A model generated the notes under the pieces. The model was not told the origin of the DNA and did not search any database. It was given only the letters and a program-made list of their open reading frames with translations. Made by a program: the position numbers and the translations under genes. 64,000 bases of DNA from Sinosporangium siamense (lineage in GTDB: Bacteria > Actinomycetota > Actinomycetes > Streptosporangiales > Streptosporangiaceae), in the NCBI RefSeq assembly GCF_016863435.1, contig NZ_BOOW01000016.1, positions 33,790-97,789 on the forward strand, in the 5' to 3' direction. Below, one piece after another: positions 52,261 to 62,215 of the stretch. Every line of letters begins with the position of its first letter. Position 1 is the stretch's first letter.

Positions 52261-53733
52261 GTGGAACTACTTTCTGAGCGGACTCAGCCCACCGGCCGGG
52301 AGATCGCACGAATACTGGCCGGACTGATGCTCGCCCTGTTCATCTGCGTGATGAGCACCATGATCGTCACCAATGCGCTGCCGTCGATTGTGGCGAGCCT
52401 CGGGGGCAGTCAGTCGGAATACACCTGGCTGGTGGCGGCGTCGCTGCTGATGATGACGGTCAGCACGCCCATCTGGGGAAGATGCGCCGACCAGTTCAAC
52501 AAGAAGACACTGGTGCGGTCGGCGTTAGGGCTCTTCCTGCTCGGCTCGATCGGGGCCGGACTGTCGCAGTCGATCTGGATGCTGATCTGCATGCGCGGCC
52601 TTCAAGGCATCGCGATGGGCGGCCTCATGGCGACCACCCAGGCGGTGATCGCCTCCATCGTGCCCCCGCGGCAGAGCGGCCGCTATTCGAGTTACATCAG
52701 CCTCGTCATGGTGGTCGCGACATTGTGCGGGCCCTTGGTCGGCGGCCTGATCGTGGACACCGACTGGCTGGGATGGCGCTGGTGCTTCTTCGTCGTCGTG
52801 CCCCCGGCCCTGGCCAGCCTCGCCGTACTCCAGCGCTATCTCCACCTTCCCGTGCACAGACGTGAAACCCGCGTCGACTACCTCGGCTCACTTCTCGTCG
52901 CCGTCACGGTGACGCTTCTCCTGCTGTGGGTGACATTCGCCGGCGAGGCATACGCATGGCTTTCCTGGCAGACGGCCGCCATCCTGACCGGCACCCTGCT
53001 CATGGGCGTCCTGACCGTCTATGTCGAACGCCGCCACCCCAACCCGATTCTCGCCCTCCCTGTCCTCCGCGACCGCACCACGGCATGGGCGAGCATCGGC
53101 AGTTTCGCCGTCGGGGTGGTGATGTTCAGCTCGATGGTGTTCCTCAGCCAATATTTTCAACTGGCCCGCGGATACAGCCCGACCGAAGCCGGCCTTCTCA
53201 GCATGCCCATGCTGATCGGCACCGCCGCCGCCACCTTGGCCGCAGGCCACCTGATCGCCAAATTCGGCCGCTGGAAGGCGATCCTCGTGGCCGGCTCCGC
53301 CGTTCTGGCCCTCGGCCTCGCCCTTATCGGCCGGCTCGACGACGCACCCGCCTGGACCGTTCCCGCCGCGGCGGTTCTCGTCGGCGTGGGAATCGGCGTG
53401 GTGATTCAGAACTACGTGCTCATCGCGCAAAACGCCGCCGACCCCACCCAGGTCGGTACGGCAGGAGCCACCGTGACCTTCTTCCGCTCCCTGGGCGGCG
53501 TGCTGGGCATGTCCGCCCTGGGAGCCATCGTCACCAGCGGCGTCGGGGCCCAGGCCGACCTGGACCTCGCCACATTAACGCCGGCACTCCGAGAGGCCGC
53601 GCAGGCGTCCTATGCCGACGCCCTCGGCCTGGTCTTCGTGGTGTCCGGTGCCGTGGCCGCGGTCAGCCTCGTAGCCGCGGTCGTCATCCGCGAAACCCCT
53701 CTGCGGACCACCGTTCACAGGGCGAAATCCTGA
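52261..53733 (+). CDS. MFS drug exporter, DHA2 (EmrB/QacA) type
   Basis: 490 residues with about 14 membrane helices. Motif A-like loop GRCADQFNKKTLV, motif C region TLCGPLVGGLIVD, and RGLQGIAMGGLMAT. It exports drugs with H+ exchange. GTG 52261 has no ribosome binding site but has a -10 box just upstream, so leaderless translation is likely. The MarR gene downstream on the same strand is its probable regulator. Confidence 0.91.
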   Translation: MELLSERTQPTGREIARILAGLMLALFICVMSTMIVTNALPSIVASLGGSQSEYTWLVAASLLMMTVSTPIWGRCADQFNKKTLVRSALGLFLLGSIGAGLSQSIWMLICMRGLQGIAMGGLMATTQAVIASIVPPRQSGRYSSYISLVMVVATLCGPLVGGLIVDTDWLGWRWCFFVVVPPALASLAVLQRYLHLPVHRRETRVDYLGSLLVAVTVTLLLLWVTFAGEAYAWLSWQTAAILTGTLLMGVLTVYVERRHPNPILALPVLRDRTTAWASIGSFAVGVVMFSSMVFLSQYFQLARGYSPTEAGLLSMPMLIGTAAATLAAGHLIAKFGRWKAILVAGSAVLALGLALIGRLDDAPAWTVPAAAVLVGVGIGVVIQNYVLIAQNAADPTQVGTAGATVTFFRSLGGVLGMSALGAIVTSGVGAQADLDLATLTPALREAAQASYADALGLVFVVSGAVAAVSLVAAVVIRETPLRTTVHRAKS

Positions 53734-53953
53734 CCGGCAGCTAAGAGCTCCCGGACGGCCCTTTGTCTTTCACCCCATAAAAGGCGAAGAGAGTGGCCCG
53801 CCGGGCACAGGTCCGCGGAGGAGAACACGGTTCGGTGGCTGCTGTCGACAGCCGATAGGGTGGCGTGATCAGGCAGTCGGCAGTGCCCGTTGGCCCCGGT
53901 CGCCCCACTAATCACGATCGTCTCGGCCACCACACCCGACTCGGAGGAGCCCC

Positions 53954-54424
53954 ATGGACAAATATTCGGATACCGAGTTGCTCAACTCAATCCGCACGGT
54001 CATCCGCCTCGCCCGGATCGCCCAGCAGGCGTGCGAGGAGGCCGGGCTCACCATGGCGCAATACCGAGCCCTGACGAGCGCGGTGGCCGGGCGGCAGCGG
54101 GCCTACGAGCTGGCTCAGTACACCGCGGTCAGCAGGCCCGCGATCTCCGCGCTCACCTCCGGCATGGTGCGTGACGGGCTGATCGAGCGCAGTGGTCTTG
54201 CCTCGGACGGCAGGGGCGTGGTGTTCGACGTGACCGACCAGGGGCTTGAGATGCTGCGCAACGCGGAGCACCTCCTCATTGAGCGGTTCGAGCACGTGCT
54301 GGGCGACGCGACGTCGGCTCTTGAGGTGCTCGACTCCCTGGCGCTGGAAGACGCGCTCGACCAGCAGGCCGACAAGGACTTCGGTGTTCAGCGCCGCCCG
54401 AAGGGTTCGAAGAACGCGTCTTAG
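53954..54424 (+). CDS. MarR-family transcriptional regulator
   Basis: 156 residues: HTH (YELAQYTAVSRPAISALTSGM) and wing (SDGRGVVFDVTDQG), with helical ends for dimerisation. ATG 53954 follows CGGAGGAGCCCC. It is 220 bases downstream of the exporter gene; MarR-MFS pairs usually act as a drug-inducible efflux unit, so control of the exporter is probable. The last residues are basic (RRPKGSKN). Confidence 0.9.
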   Translation: MDKYSDTELLNSIRTVIRLARIAQQACEEAGLTMAQYRALTSAVAGRQRAYELAQYTAVSRPAISALTSGMVRDGLIERSGLASDGRGVVFDVTDQGLEMLRNAEHLLIERFEHVLGDATSALEVLDSLALEDALDQQADKDFGVQRRPKGSKNAS

Positions 54425-55143
54425 ACGACTCAGGCGATCGCCCGGCGTTTACCTAAAGGCAGCACAGAGCTACCGTGCGGCACCGCCTCAGCTTTCGCGC
54501 AGTGTATGGAACGCCGCGATGGGCCGACAACGTGTATACGGCTTCATGAACGCGTGCTTAATAAGCCTCGCACACGGTTCGTACGGAGCGAAGTTTTTCA
54601 CCTACCCTTCGTGAGGTTTGCCGAAGGCGCCACGTGGCGCAAGGCTGTCGCCGGTGGGCGACATATCCCAGGATATATATGTCTCTCGTCCGTGATGTGT
54701 CGAGAGAATATCCGCGGGGATTCTTCACATTACCGCCGCTGCGCTGAATCGAGTGCCCGAAGGACGGCCCGCAGGGGAATCGTGCCGGCCGACGATGGCT
54801 TCCACCAGCGGAAATGCGCTGATCGCGCAGCGGAAACACCCCGCCTGCGGACCGTAATAGAAGCCGCCCCACAACGGCTTCTATTCCGTCGTGATCGCTT
54901 TCCTGATTTCAGGGGTGGTCCTGCCGGATCGACTCTCCTAATGATGTCTCTCACACCCCAATACCCGCTGTCAATGTTGTCATCCGATCACATTCCGTGC
55001 ATCCCGCTCCCCTGGCCCGATTAGACGCCGGATTACCACGTTCCACAAAAATTTGCTCGCATTCCGGGATTGCAACCCGAGAGATCGCCTGATTTCCTCA
55101 CATATGCGTACGATCCGCCGATCGTCCATTCTTCACCCTTTAG
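54425..55143. other. long leader region before the RHS toxin gene
   Basis: 719 bases with lower GC and no convincing gene; the 172-codon plus frame across it lacks coding bias. A long imperfect hairpin lies at 54671-54713. The region presumably contains the promoter and 5' leader of the RHS gene. Confidence 0.5.
54671..54713 (+). promoter_or_regulatory. long hairpin upstream of the RHS gene
   Basis: GGATAT plus TCTCTCG pair with CGAGAGA plus ATATCC around a 12-base loop, with a five-base bulge on the 5' side. It could be an operator or an RNA leader structure; it does not match a riboswitch I can name. Confidence 0.4.
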
Positions 55144-58100
55144 ATGGGGGTTGAACCCGTGAGTGCCGTGAGTTCTCTTCGACGTGCTCGGATGTTGATC
55201 CTGGCCATCGTGTCCGTGCAATTGGCGTCCTTCCTGTGGATCCCGCCCCCCGCTCCCGCCGCCGCCCAGTCACCCCCGGTGCCGCAGGCCGGCCCCGGCG
55301 CTGCCCCGGTCAACCGGCCGATGCCCAAGGAGATCCAGCCCGACAAAGCCCTCAGACCTAACCAACGTCCACCGGTAGTCCCACTTGGCGCCAAACCCAT
55401 CGGCAAGCCCACCAAGGTCGCCGACGCCCAGTGGTCGAAGCTCACGAAACCCCGCAACTCCACCAACGCCTTCACGATCCTCGACCTGCGCTCCGGCTAC
55501 ATCCTCGGCGACACCTCCCTGGTCGCCTACTTCACCCCGGCCGCCGCGACCGACCCCACCTGGACCGGCGTCCGCGTGCGCCTCTACGCCGCCGGATCCC
55601 AAACGGAACAGGCGTCCACCCTCATCCAACGCGCCGACCTGCAACAGTCGTTCTGTGGGGGAGCGGGCGACTTCTGCCGTTCCTTTGGCGCCGCCGACGG
55701 CTGGACGCTCACCCTCGGCCAGCAATATTTCATCACCGTCGCCGCCGTCTACCCGGCGGGCAACGAGTTGGTCTCCGGCCCGTCCAACCATGCCGGGCCC
55801 CGCCGTACCCACATGCCGCCGCCCGTGCCGAACGAGCAGGCCGCCGGCTGCGGCTGCGGCAACGCGCTCGCCCTCACCGCCGCGCACCAGGCGACCCGCG
55901 GCCAGGGTGTGAACACCGGCACCGGCGCCTATGTGCGCACGGAACGGGACCTGGCGATGGCCTCCTTCGGCCCGCAGTTCGCCAGCATGCGCACCTACTC
56001 GTCCATGAACCGCGGCGCGAGCCCGATCGGCCCGGGTTGGGCCTGGTCATACGACATGCGCGTTACTCCGGTCGGCACTGGCGGCGACGTGCTCGTACGC
56101 GCCGAAGACGGTGCACAAGGGAAGTACACCCCCACGACCGCCAATAACTACCGCAGGCCCGCCGGAGCCCGGTCCACCCTGGTCAAAACCACCAACGGGT
56201 GGGAACTCAAGACCCCACGCCAGATCCGCTACGTCTTCGACGGCCAAGGCCGGCTCACCGCCGTACTCAACGCCCGTGACGTCGGGGTCCGCCTCGCCTA
56301 CACCGCCCCCGAGATCACCATCACCGACGCCTCGGGACGTACGGCGAAAGCCCGCGTGGAAAACGGATTGATCCAGGAGATCCGCCTCCCCGACGGCCGC
56401 AACGTCAACTACCAGTACACCAACGGCATCCTGACCTCGGTCCTCGACGCCCGCGGATTCCGCTGGACCTACACCTACGGGGCGAACGGGCTGATCTCCA
56501 CCGTCGTCAACCCCCACAACAAGACCGTCGTCACCAACGACTACACCCCGGCCGGACGCGTTGCCGCCCAGCGCGACGCCCTCGCCAAACAGACGAACTT
56601 CGCCTGGGACGCCACCAAGGAAGAAGCCGCCACAACCGACCCGGACGGGGTGACGATCTACGACGGTTACCGCGGCAACACCCTCGTCTACTCCCAGCGG
56701 TCCACCGGCGACAGCGACAACCACCGCTACGACGCCGACCTCAACCGCGACCTCGTCGTCAACGGCAACCAACATCAGCATGAGGCGACCTACGACAGCA
56801 GCGGCAACCGTACCTCGTCCATCGCCCCACGCTCGCTGAACTTCTCCGAAAACACCACCTTCGACGCGCGAAACAACCCGACCCAGCACACCGACGCCAT
56901 GGGACGGGTATGGCGAGACACCTACAACCAGTACAACGAGCTCGTCCGTAGTGTCGATCCCGAGAACCACGAGATCAACCACACCTACGACAACCGCGGC
57001 TTACTCCAGTCCACCACCGACCAACGCGGCAAAGTCTGGCGTTACGAGTACATCCCCGCGGGCAGCCTCAACGCGGGCCTCCTCAAAGCCACCGTTTCCC
57101 CCACAGGCCGCCGCAGCGAAATCGACCACGACGCCACCGGCCGCGCCGTCGCCACCGTCGACCCGCGTGGCACCGTGGCCGGTGCCAACCGTGGGGAGTT
57201 CACCACCGTCTACACCTATGACGCCCAGGACCGTACGGTTCGCACCCTCGAACCCGGCAAGATCGGCGCCTGGCGCAACGGCTACGACGAGACCGGCCGC
57301 CTCGTGCGGCAGCAAACGCCCACCGACGCCACAACCGACTACTTCTACCTCGACAACGGCCTGCTGGAGAGCGTTAAAGAGCCTCGCCGCACCATGAGGT
57401 ACAAGTACACCGACGCAGGCCGCAAGACCGAGGACGCGGCGATCCTCCGCACCCGCGACCCGATCAGGACCACCTACACCTACAACGGCAAAGGCCTCCT
57501 GAAGACCGTCACCACCCCACGTGGCAACGAGGGCCCCACACCCAACCCGGCCTACACCACTACCTACTTCTACGACGCCAACGACAACCCCATCCGGATG
57601 CGGCGACCGTATCCCCTGCCGGGGGGCGCCGTCGGCTACACCGACCGCGACATCAAGGTCGACGCCCTCGACCGCACCACCGGCCGCACCGACGAACTCG
57701 GCAAACACTCCGGTTTCCAGCGCGACAACAACGGTCAGATCACTGCGACCACCGACACACTCAATCGCACCACCACGATGACCTACGACCGCAGTGGAAG
57801 GCAGACCGAGCTTAAGAACCCGGCGAACGGCATCACCAAGACCGAATACGACGCCGCCGGCAACAAGGTCAAGGAAACCGACCCCGAGGGCGGAATCACC
57901 ACCTACACCTACGACGACGACGGCCTCCTGACCAGCGTCATCGAACCGCGCGGCAACGTCGCCGGAGCCAACCCCGCCGACTTCACCACTCGCTACGAGT
58001 ACGACCAGGCGGGCAACCAGACCAAAACCATCGACCCCCTGGGCAACACCTCCAGCGCGGCATTCGACGCGAGCAACCGCGTCCGCTCCCAAACCGATGC

Positions 58101-61100
58101 CAAAGGCCGCACCACCCACTACACCTACCGTGAGGACAACCTTCCGGTCACCGTCCACACCCCCGACACGCCCTACAACCCCAACGACCCTCAGGCCCGC
58201 TCAACCGTCTACGCCTACTCGACCGACGGCCTCGTCGAATCCGTCCGCGACCCCGCCGGCCGCTATACCCGCATGGCGTACGACGACATCGGCCGCCTGA
58301 CGACACGGACCGACCCACTTGGCCGCTACGTCGAGGTCACCTACGACGCCGAAAGCAACCCACTCACCGCCATCACCATCAAGGCCAACGAATGGGTCAG
58401 CCCTGCCGACCGGGAACGCCGCACCATCGTCAACACCTACGACATCCTGGGCCGCCGCACCAAGACCAACCTCGGCTCGACCGGCCCCCAATACCGCTGG
58501 GAATACGACGCTAAAGACCGCACCATCGCATATGTCGACCCGACCGGCGTGCGCGACGTCGCCTACGACGACGAAGACCAGATCACCCGTGTCACCCGCC
58601 GCACCACCGGCCAATCCGACGAAACCTTCACCTACGCCTACGACAACCGCGGCAACATCACCTCTCGCCACTATCCCGACGGCACACAGGTAACCTCCGC
58701 CTACGACGCGGCAGGCCGCCAAAACGAACACACCGTCACAGGCGGCGTCGCCGGCGGCCCCAGCACGTGGCGATTCGGCTACGACCCCGGCGGTCGCCGT
58801 ACCACCACAACCCTGCCATCCGCGACAGGCCTCACCGAACGCCGCGACTACGACAAAGCCGGCCGCCTTACCTCCATTAAAACGGCGGCGGGTACGGCAG
58901 CGCCCGTCTCGGCCTTCGACCTGACGCTCGACCAGGTAGGCAACCCCACCAAGTCCATCACCACCCGGGGCAGCCTCACTGAAACCGTGTCGTACGCCTA
59001 CGACGACATCGACCGCGTCACCTCGGCCTGCTATTCCGCCACCACCTGCGCTGCGGGCACGACCACGGCCGGCCGCATCGACTACGCCTACGACCTGGTC
59101 GGCAACCGCACCAGCCAGACCCGCACCGGCAGCGTCGGCGCCGACACCACCACCTACACCTACGACGACGCCGACCAGCTCACCCGCGAAAGTGTCACCC
59201 GTCCCGGCAGCACGGTGGTCCGCGACTTCGAATACGACGTCAACGGCAACCAGACCCGCGCCGGCGCCGACAACTTCACCTACAACCTGGACAACAGCCT
59301 CGCCACCGCCACCGTCGACGGCCGCAATGCGTCCTTCACCTACGACGCCACCGGCCTCCGCCTCTCCGCCGCCGGCACCACCGGCACCCAGCGGTGGAGC
59401 TGGGACGTCAACGGCACACTCCCGCAAATCGCCCTGGACACCACGGTCAACGCCAACGGCACCGTGCTCGAAAAGCAGGGCTATGTCCACGGCCCCGAAG
59501 ACGAACCCCTGGCCCTCCTGAAGAACGCCACCCACGCCTACACCCACGACTGGCTAGGCGGCGTGGCCAACATGCTCTCCCCGACCGGCCAGGTCGAGGC
59601 GGGCTACGACTACGACCCCTTCGGCAACCCCCGCACCGGCCCCACCCTGCCACTCACCACCCAAGCAGCCGAAACCCCACCCGAAAAGTCCACCGAAAAA
59701 TCAACATCCACCGCCAGCGGCACCATAGAAGGCCCCAAAACCGCCGCAGTCCCCAACAACCCGATGCGGTACGCCGGAGGCTACCAAGACAACACCACCG
59801 GAAACGGCAACTACTACCTCCGCGAACGCAACTACAACCCCGGCACGGGCCGCTTCACCTCGACCGACCCCATGCCGACCGGCCCCTCCAAGACCAGCGC
59901 TTACACCTACGCCTCCAACAACCCCCTGGTCTACACCGACCCCACCGGCATGACCCCCGCCGTGGGCGCCACCAAAGCAGGCGCAGGCAACCAGCCCGCC
60001 GGCCCCACCCCCGAGGACGTCGCCAAGGCCCACCAGATCCAGTCCAAGGGCGTCATCGACGTCATCCTGGAAGCCGGCGGCCAAATCCTCACCGAGATCC
60101 TCGGCGTCAACGACATCATCAAATGCCTCAGCGGCGACCTCGGCGCCTGCGTCTGGGTAATCGTCGACGCCATCCCCTGGTCCAAGATCTTCCAAGCCAA
60201 GAAGATCGTCGAAGCCATCTGGCGAGCCGGCCGAGCCGTCCTCACCTTCTTCCAAGAACTCAAATGGGCCAAAGCCATCCTCGCCGGCGCCCAACGCGCC
60301 GCCGAAACCGCCAAAGCCGCCGCGGCAAAGGCCGCCAAAGCCGCAGCCGACAAGGCCGCCGCCACCAAGGCGGCAGCCGAAGCCCACGCCAAAAAGGTCG
60401 CCGCCCAGGCGGCCGAACGAACCAAGGCGGCATCAGCTAAGGCGAAAGCCAAAACAAGGCCAAAACCCAAGTCCACTCCGAACGGCACGAACTGCCCGAT
60501 CCGCAGCAGCTTCGTCCCCGGCACCCTGGTCTTGATGGCCGACGGCACCAAGAAGCCCATCGAGGACATCGACCTCGGCGACAAGGTCACCGCGACTGAC
60601 CCCGCAACCGGCAAGAGCGAGGCCAAGAACGTCATCGCTCTGATGGGCAGTGGAGGTGATAAAACCCTCATCGAGATCTCGGTCACGAAGGAAGGCGTCC
60701 GAGGGCCTCCGAGCCACGCTGACAAACTGATCGCGACCGACAACCACCCGTTCTGGGTTCCTAGCCTCCGTGCATGGGTTCCGGCTTCCCAACTCGAACC
60801 CGGGATGCTACTGAGGACTTCTGCCGGCACCTATGTACAGGTCGCCACAGTAAAGACTCGTACAGCCAAACAGAATGTACACAATCTCACGGTCGCCGAC
60901 CTCCACACGTACTATGCACTGGCAGGCGACACACCAGTCCTTGTTCACAACTGTGGCGACGGGGCGATCTCCAATAGCAAGCCGGATGCTCTGACGTTTG
61001 AACAGATGGCGGCTGACTTCGAGGGAGTGTCTGCGATGGCGGCCGGTTCCGCCGAGTTCAAACGGGCAGTCGAGGGCGGGGGCGAGTATCTCTGGACAGT

Positions 61101-61368
61101 AGGGGAGCAAGGAAATCTGAATATTGTACGCAAGCTGGGTGGAATCCATCACACGATAGCCAGCGGTGGATCACCGGTTGTTGGTGCTGGACAGATCACA
61201 TTCAAGGATGGCAAGGTCACGTCGTTCGATAACTTTACGGGGCACTACACGCCGCCGTGCGCACAGTGTGCGGCTTCGTTCATCCAGAATGGAGTCGATG
61301 CCTTCGCTCTGGCTGGCACCAGGATACCGCTGGCAGTAATCAAGGACTATGGTGGGAGGGCGCCGTGA
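55144..61368 (+). CDS. secreted RHS/YD-repeat polymorphic toxin with Hint domain and novel C-terminal tip
   Basis: 2074 residues. Signal peptide (~1-40, RARMLILAIVSVQLASFLWI); DUF6531-like start near 235 (AGCGCGNALALTAAHQATRG); YD repeats from ~350 to ~1535, which form the toxin-enclosing shell; RHS core at ~1540-1600 (NYYLRERNYNPGTGRFTSTD and Y-T-DPTGM). An Ala/Lys-rich helix follows (~1716-1778), then a Hint autoprocessing domain (~1788-1936; SSFVPGTLVLMADGT, TDNHPFWVP, ending VLVHNC) with Ser in the place of the usual first Cys. The last 138 residues are the toxin: YLWTVGEQGNLNIVRKLGG, FDNFTGHYTPPCAQC (Cys2039, Cys2042) and the end LAVIKDYGGRAP. I cannot assign the tip to a known toxin. 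Base composition becomes AT-richer from about 60,780. Confidence 0.92.
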   Translation: MGVEPVSAVSSLRRARMLILAIVSVQLASFLWIPPPAPAAAQSPPVPQAGPGAAPVNRPMPKEIQPDKALRPNQRPPVVPLGAKPIGKPTKVADAQWSKLTKPRNSTNAFTILDLRSGYILGDTSLVAYFTPAAATDPTWTGVRVRLYAAGSQTEQASTLIQRADLQQSFCGGAGDFCRSFGAADGWTLTLGQQYFITVAAVYPAGNELVSGPSNHAGPRRTHMPPPVPNEQAAGCGCGNALALTAAHQATRGQGVNTGTGAYVRTERDLAMASFGPQFASMRTYSSMNRGASPIGPGWAWSYDMRVTPVGTGGDVLVRAEDGAQGKYTPTTANNYRRPAGARSTLVKTTNGWELKTPRQIRYVFDGQGRLTAVLNARDVGVRLAYTAPEITITDASGRTAKARVENGLIQEIRLPDGRNVNYQYTNGILTSVLDARGFRWTYTYGANGLISTVVNPHNKTVVTNDYTPAGRVAAQRDALAKQTNFAWDATKEEAATTDPDGVTIYDGYRGNTLVYSQRSTGDSDNHRYDADLNRDLVVNGNQHQHEATYDSSGNRTSSIAPRSLNFSENTTFDARNNPTQHTDAMGRVWRDTYNQYNELVRSVDPENHEINHTYDNRGLLQSTTDQRGKVWRYEYIPAGSLNAGLLKATVSPTGRRSEIDHDATGRAVATVDPRGTVAGANRGEFTTVYTYDAQDRTVRTLEPGKIGAWRNGYDETGRLVRQQTPTDATTDYFYLDNGLLESVKEPRRTMRYKYTDAGRKTEDAAILRTRDPIRTTYTYNGKGLLKTVTTPRGNEGPTPNPAYTTTYFYDANDNPIRMRRPYPLPGGAVGYTDRDIKVDALDRTTGRTDELGKHSGFQRDNNGQITATTDTLNRTTTMTYDRSGRQTELKNPANGITKTEYDAAGNKVKETDPEGGITTYTYDDDGLLTSVIEPRGNVAGANPADFTTRYEYDQAGNQTKTIDPLGNTSSAAFDASNRVRSQTDAKGRTTHYTYREDNLPVTVHTPDTPYNPNDPQARSTVYAYSTDGLVESVRDPAGRYTRMAYDDIGRLTTRTDPLGRYVEVTYDAESNPLTAITIKANEWVSPADRERRTIVNTYDILGRRTKTNLGSTGPQYRWEYDAKDRTIAYVDPTGVRDVAYDDEDQITRVTRRTTGQSDETFTYAYDNRGNITSRHYPDGTQVTSAYDAAGRQNEHTVTGGVAGGPSTWRFGYDPGGRRTTTTLPSATGLTERRDYDKAGRLTSIKTAAGTAAPVSAFDLTLDQVGNPTKSITTRGSLTETVSYAYDDIDRVTSACYSATTCAAGTTTAGRIDYAYDLVGNRTSQTRTGSVGADTTTYTYDDADQLTRESVTRPGSTVVRDFEYDVNGNQTRAGADNFTYNLDNSLATATVDGRNASFTYDATGLRLSAAGTTGTQRWSWDVNGTLPQIALDTTVNANGTVLEKQGYVHGPEDEPLALLKNATHAYTHDWLGGVANMLSPTGQVEAGYDYDPFGNPRTGPTLPLTTQAAETPPEKSTEKSTSTASGTIEGPKTAAVPNNPMRYAGGYQDNTTGNGNYYLRERNYNPGTGRFTSTDPMPTGPSKTSAYTYASNNPLVYTDPTGMTPAVGATKAGAGNQPAGPTPEDVAKAHQIQSKGVIDVILEAGGQILTEILGVNDIIKCLSGDLGACVWVIVDAIPWSKIFQAKKIVEAIWRAGRAVLTFFQELKWAKAILAGAQRAAETAKAAAAKAAKAAADKAAATKAAAEAHAKKVAAQAAERTKAASAKAKAKTRPKPKSTPNGTNCPIRSSFVPGTLVLMADGTKKPIEDIDLGDKVTATDPATGKSEAKNVIALMGSGGDKTLIEISVTKEGVRGPPSHADKLIATDNHPFWVPSLRAWVPASQLEPGMLLRTSAGTYVQVATVKTRTAKQNVHNLTVADLHTYYALAGDTPVLVHNCGDGAISNSKPDALTFEQMAADFEGVSAMAAGSAEFKRAVEGGGEYLWTVGEQGNLNIVRKLGGIHHTIASGGSPVVGAGQITFKDGKVTSFDNFTGHYTPPCAQCAASFIQNGVDAFALAGTRIPLAVIKDYGGRAP

Positions 61369-61466
61369 ATGTGGATAGATACTGATCTCCGTGAAATTCG
61401 TAGCGTTCCCATCGAGCAGATCGCAGGTTGGGTGGCGCGTCGTTTCCCTGATGGCACCTCGCCTCA
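61329..61466 (+). repeat. 138-base toxin-end/immunity-start repeat, copy 1
   Basis: Covers the last 12 codons of the RHS gene and about 33 codons of the immunity gene. Copy 2 at 63818-63955 matches at 134 of 138 positions. Confidence 0.95.
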
Positions 61467-61971
61467 ATGGTGGCTGGCGGTCTTTGAGTCTCTCGAGGTC
61501 GACGTCCTGCCCTTCCGTGACGCGACTTCGAGCCGGCGTGCACGGGACTTCAAAGTCGGCGCAGAGGTCATCGGTCTAGCTGTCAGGCTCGAGGGAGTTC
61601 GGCCCGCGGTCGGGGCCTACTGGATGCTCAGGCTTGCGACCGTCGCTCGGCGGTTCGAACCGCCGGTTTTCGACCTTCCGGAAATCCTTCTGCCTGATGG
61701 AGCTGCCAAATGGGCGCTGGGGAAGATTCCTCTCACACGTGAGCGCGCAATCGAAGAATCGGAGGTTCAGAGAGTCTGGTATCTCAATGCCGATGAGAGC
61801 TATTACGCTCCTGTCGGCGGTGAGGTGATCCTGACAGGCGAGCCAAAATTCGAGGCACTGCAAGATGTTGAGATGATCCTTTCGGCTCTCCATCGGATAT
61901 CTGCTTACATCGAGGATGAAGAGATCGATCGCGAGATTCACGCCTGGCTGGAAATCCGAGATCGGCTGTAG
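61369..61971 (+). CDS. probable immunity protein for the RHS toxin
   Basis: 200 residues, no signal peptide, acidic C-terminal half (ISAYIEDEEIDREIHAWLEI). ATG 61369 follows the toxin stop with no gap (TGAATG), and GGGAGG in the end of the toxin gene serves as ribosome binding site. Position, lower GC and lack of known domains are what is expected of the cognate immunity gene of a polymorphic toxin. Its first ~33 codons are repeated at 63858. The family is not one I recognise. Confidence 0.7.
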   Translation: MWIDTDLREIRSVPIEQIAGWVARRFPDGTSPQWWLAVFESLEVDVLPFRDATSSRRARDFKVGAEVIGLAVRLEGVRPAVGAYWMLRLATVARRFEPPVFDLPEILLPDGAAKWALGKIPLTRERAIEESEVQRVWYLNADESYYAPVGGEVILTGEPKFEALQDVEMILSALHRISAYIEDEEIDREIHAWLEIRDRL

Positions 61972-61978
61972 TGATCAG

Positions 61979-62215
61979 GTGAACTTCGCAAGTATAGGGC
62001 CTGTTCTCCAGATTGGAGCGCAGCCTTTGAATGCACGAGGAATCGCCGCCGACTACCTGCCGGCGGCGTTTTCTTGGCCTGACGGCAACGTCAGCGGACT
62101 AGTGTACATGGGTTGGGTGGACGGACCGTACGCTGAAAAGTTTGGAGACAGGCTTCGACGTATGCTTTCCGATGCATCCGCCAAGGAGGCCGAAAACGAT
62201 GTCCGCGACAGGTGA
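61979..62215 (+). CDS. hypothetical protein, possible orphan immunity module
   Basis: 78 codons from GTG 61979, eight bases after the immunity gene: SIGPVLQIGAQPLNARGIAA, FSWPDGNVSGLVYMGWVDGP, ending DVRDR. Codon use fits a real gene. It has no recognisable domain and may be the end of a longer, lost gene. The next fragment starts inside its last codons. Confidence 0.45.
   Translation: MNFASIGPVLQIGAQPLNARGIAADYLPAAFSWPDGNVSGLVYMGWVDGPYAEKFGDRLRRMLSDASAKEAENDVRDR

Noticed and set aside
54730..54800. Possible cyclic-di-nucleotide riboswitch before the RHS gene
   Set aside because: A few motif-like words (CGCTGAAT, GGGGAATC) occur, but the order and stems do not fit a known riboswitch.
54506..55024. 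172-codon plus-strand frame in the RHS leader
   Set aside because: Third-position GC is not raised, the translation has no recognisable segment, and no ribosome binding site precedes its start.
58201..59547. 448-codon minus-strand open frame
   Set aside because: Shadow of the YD-repeat region; its repeats only mirror the YD repeats.
61651..61664. CGGTTCGAACCGCC, resembling a tRNA T-arm
   Set aside because: It lies inside the immunity gene, and no acceptor, D or anticodon stem can be drawn around it.
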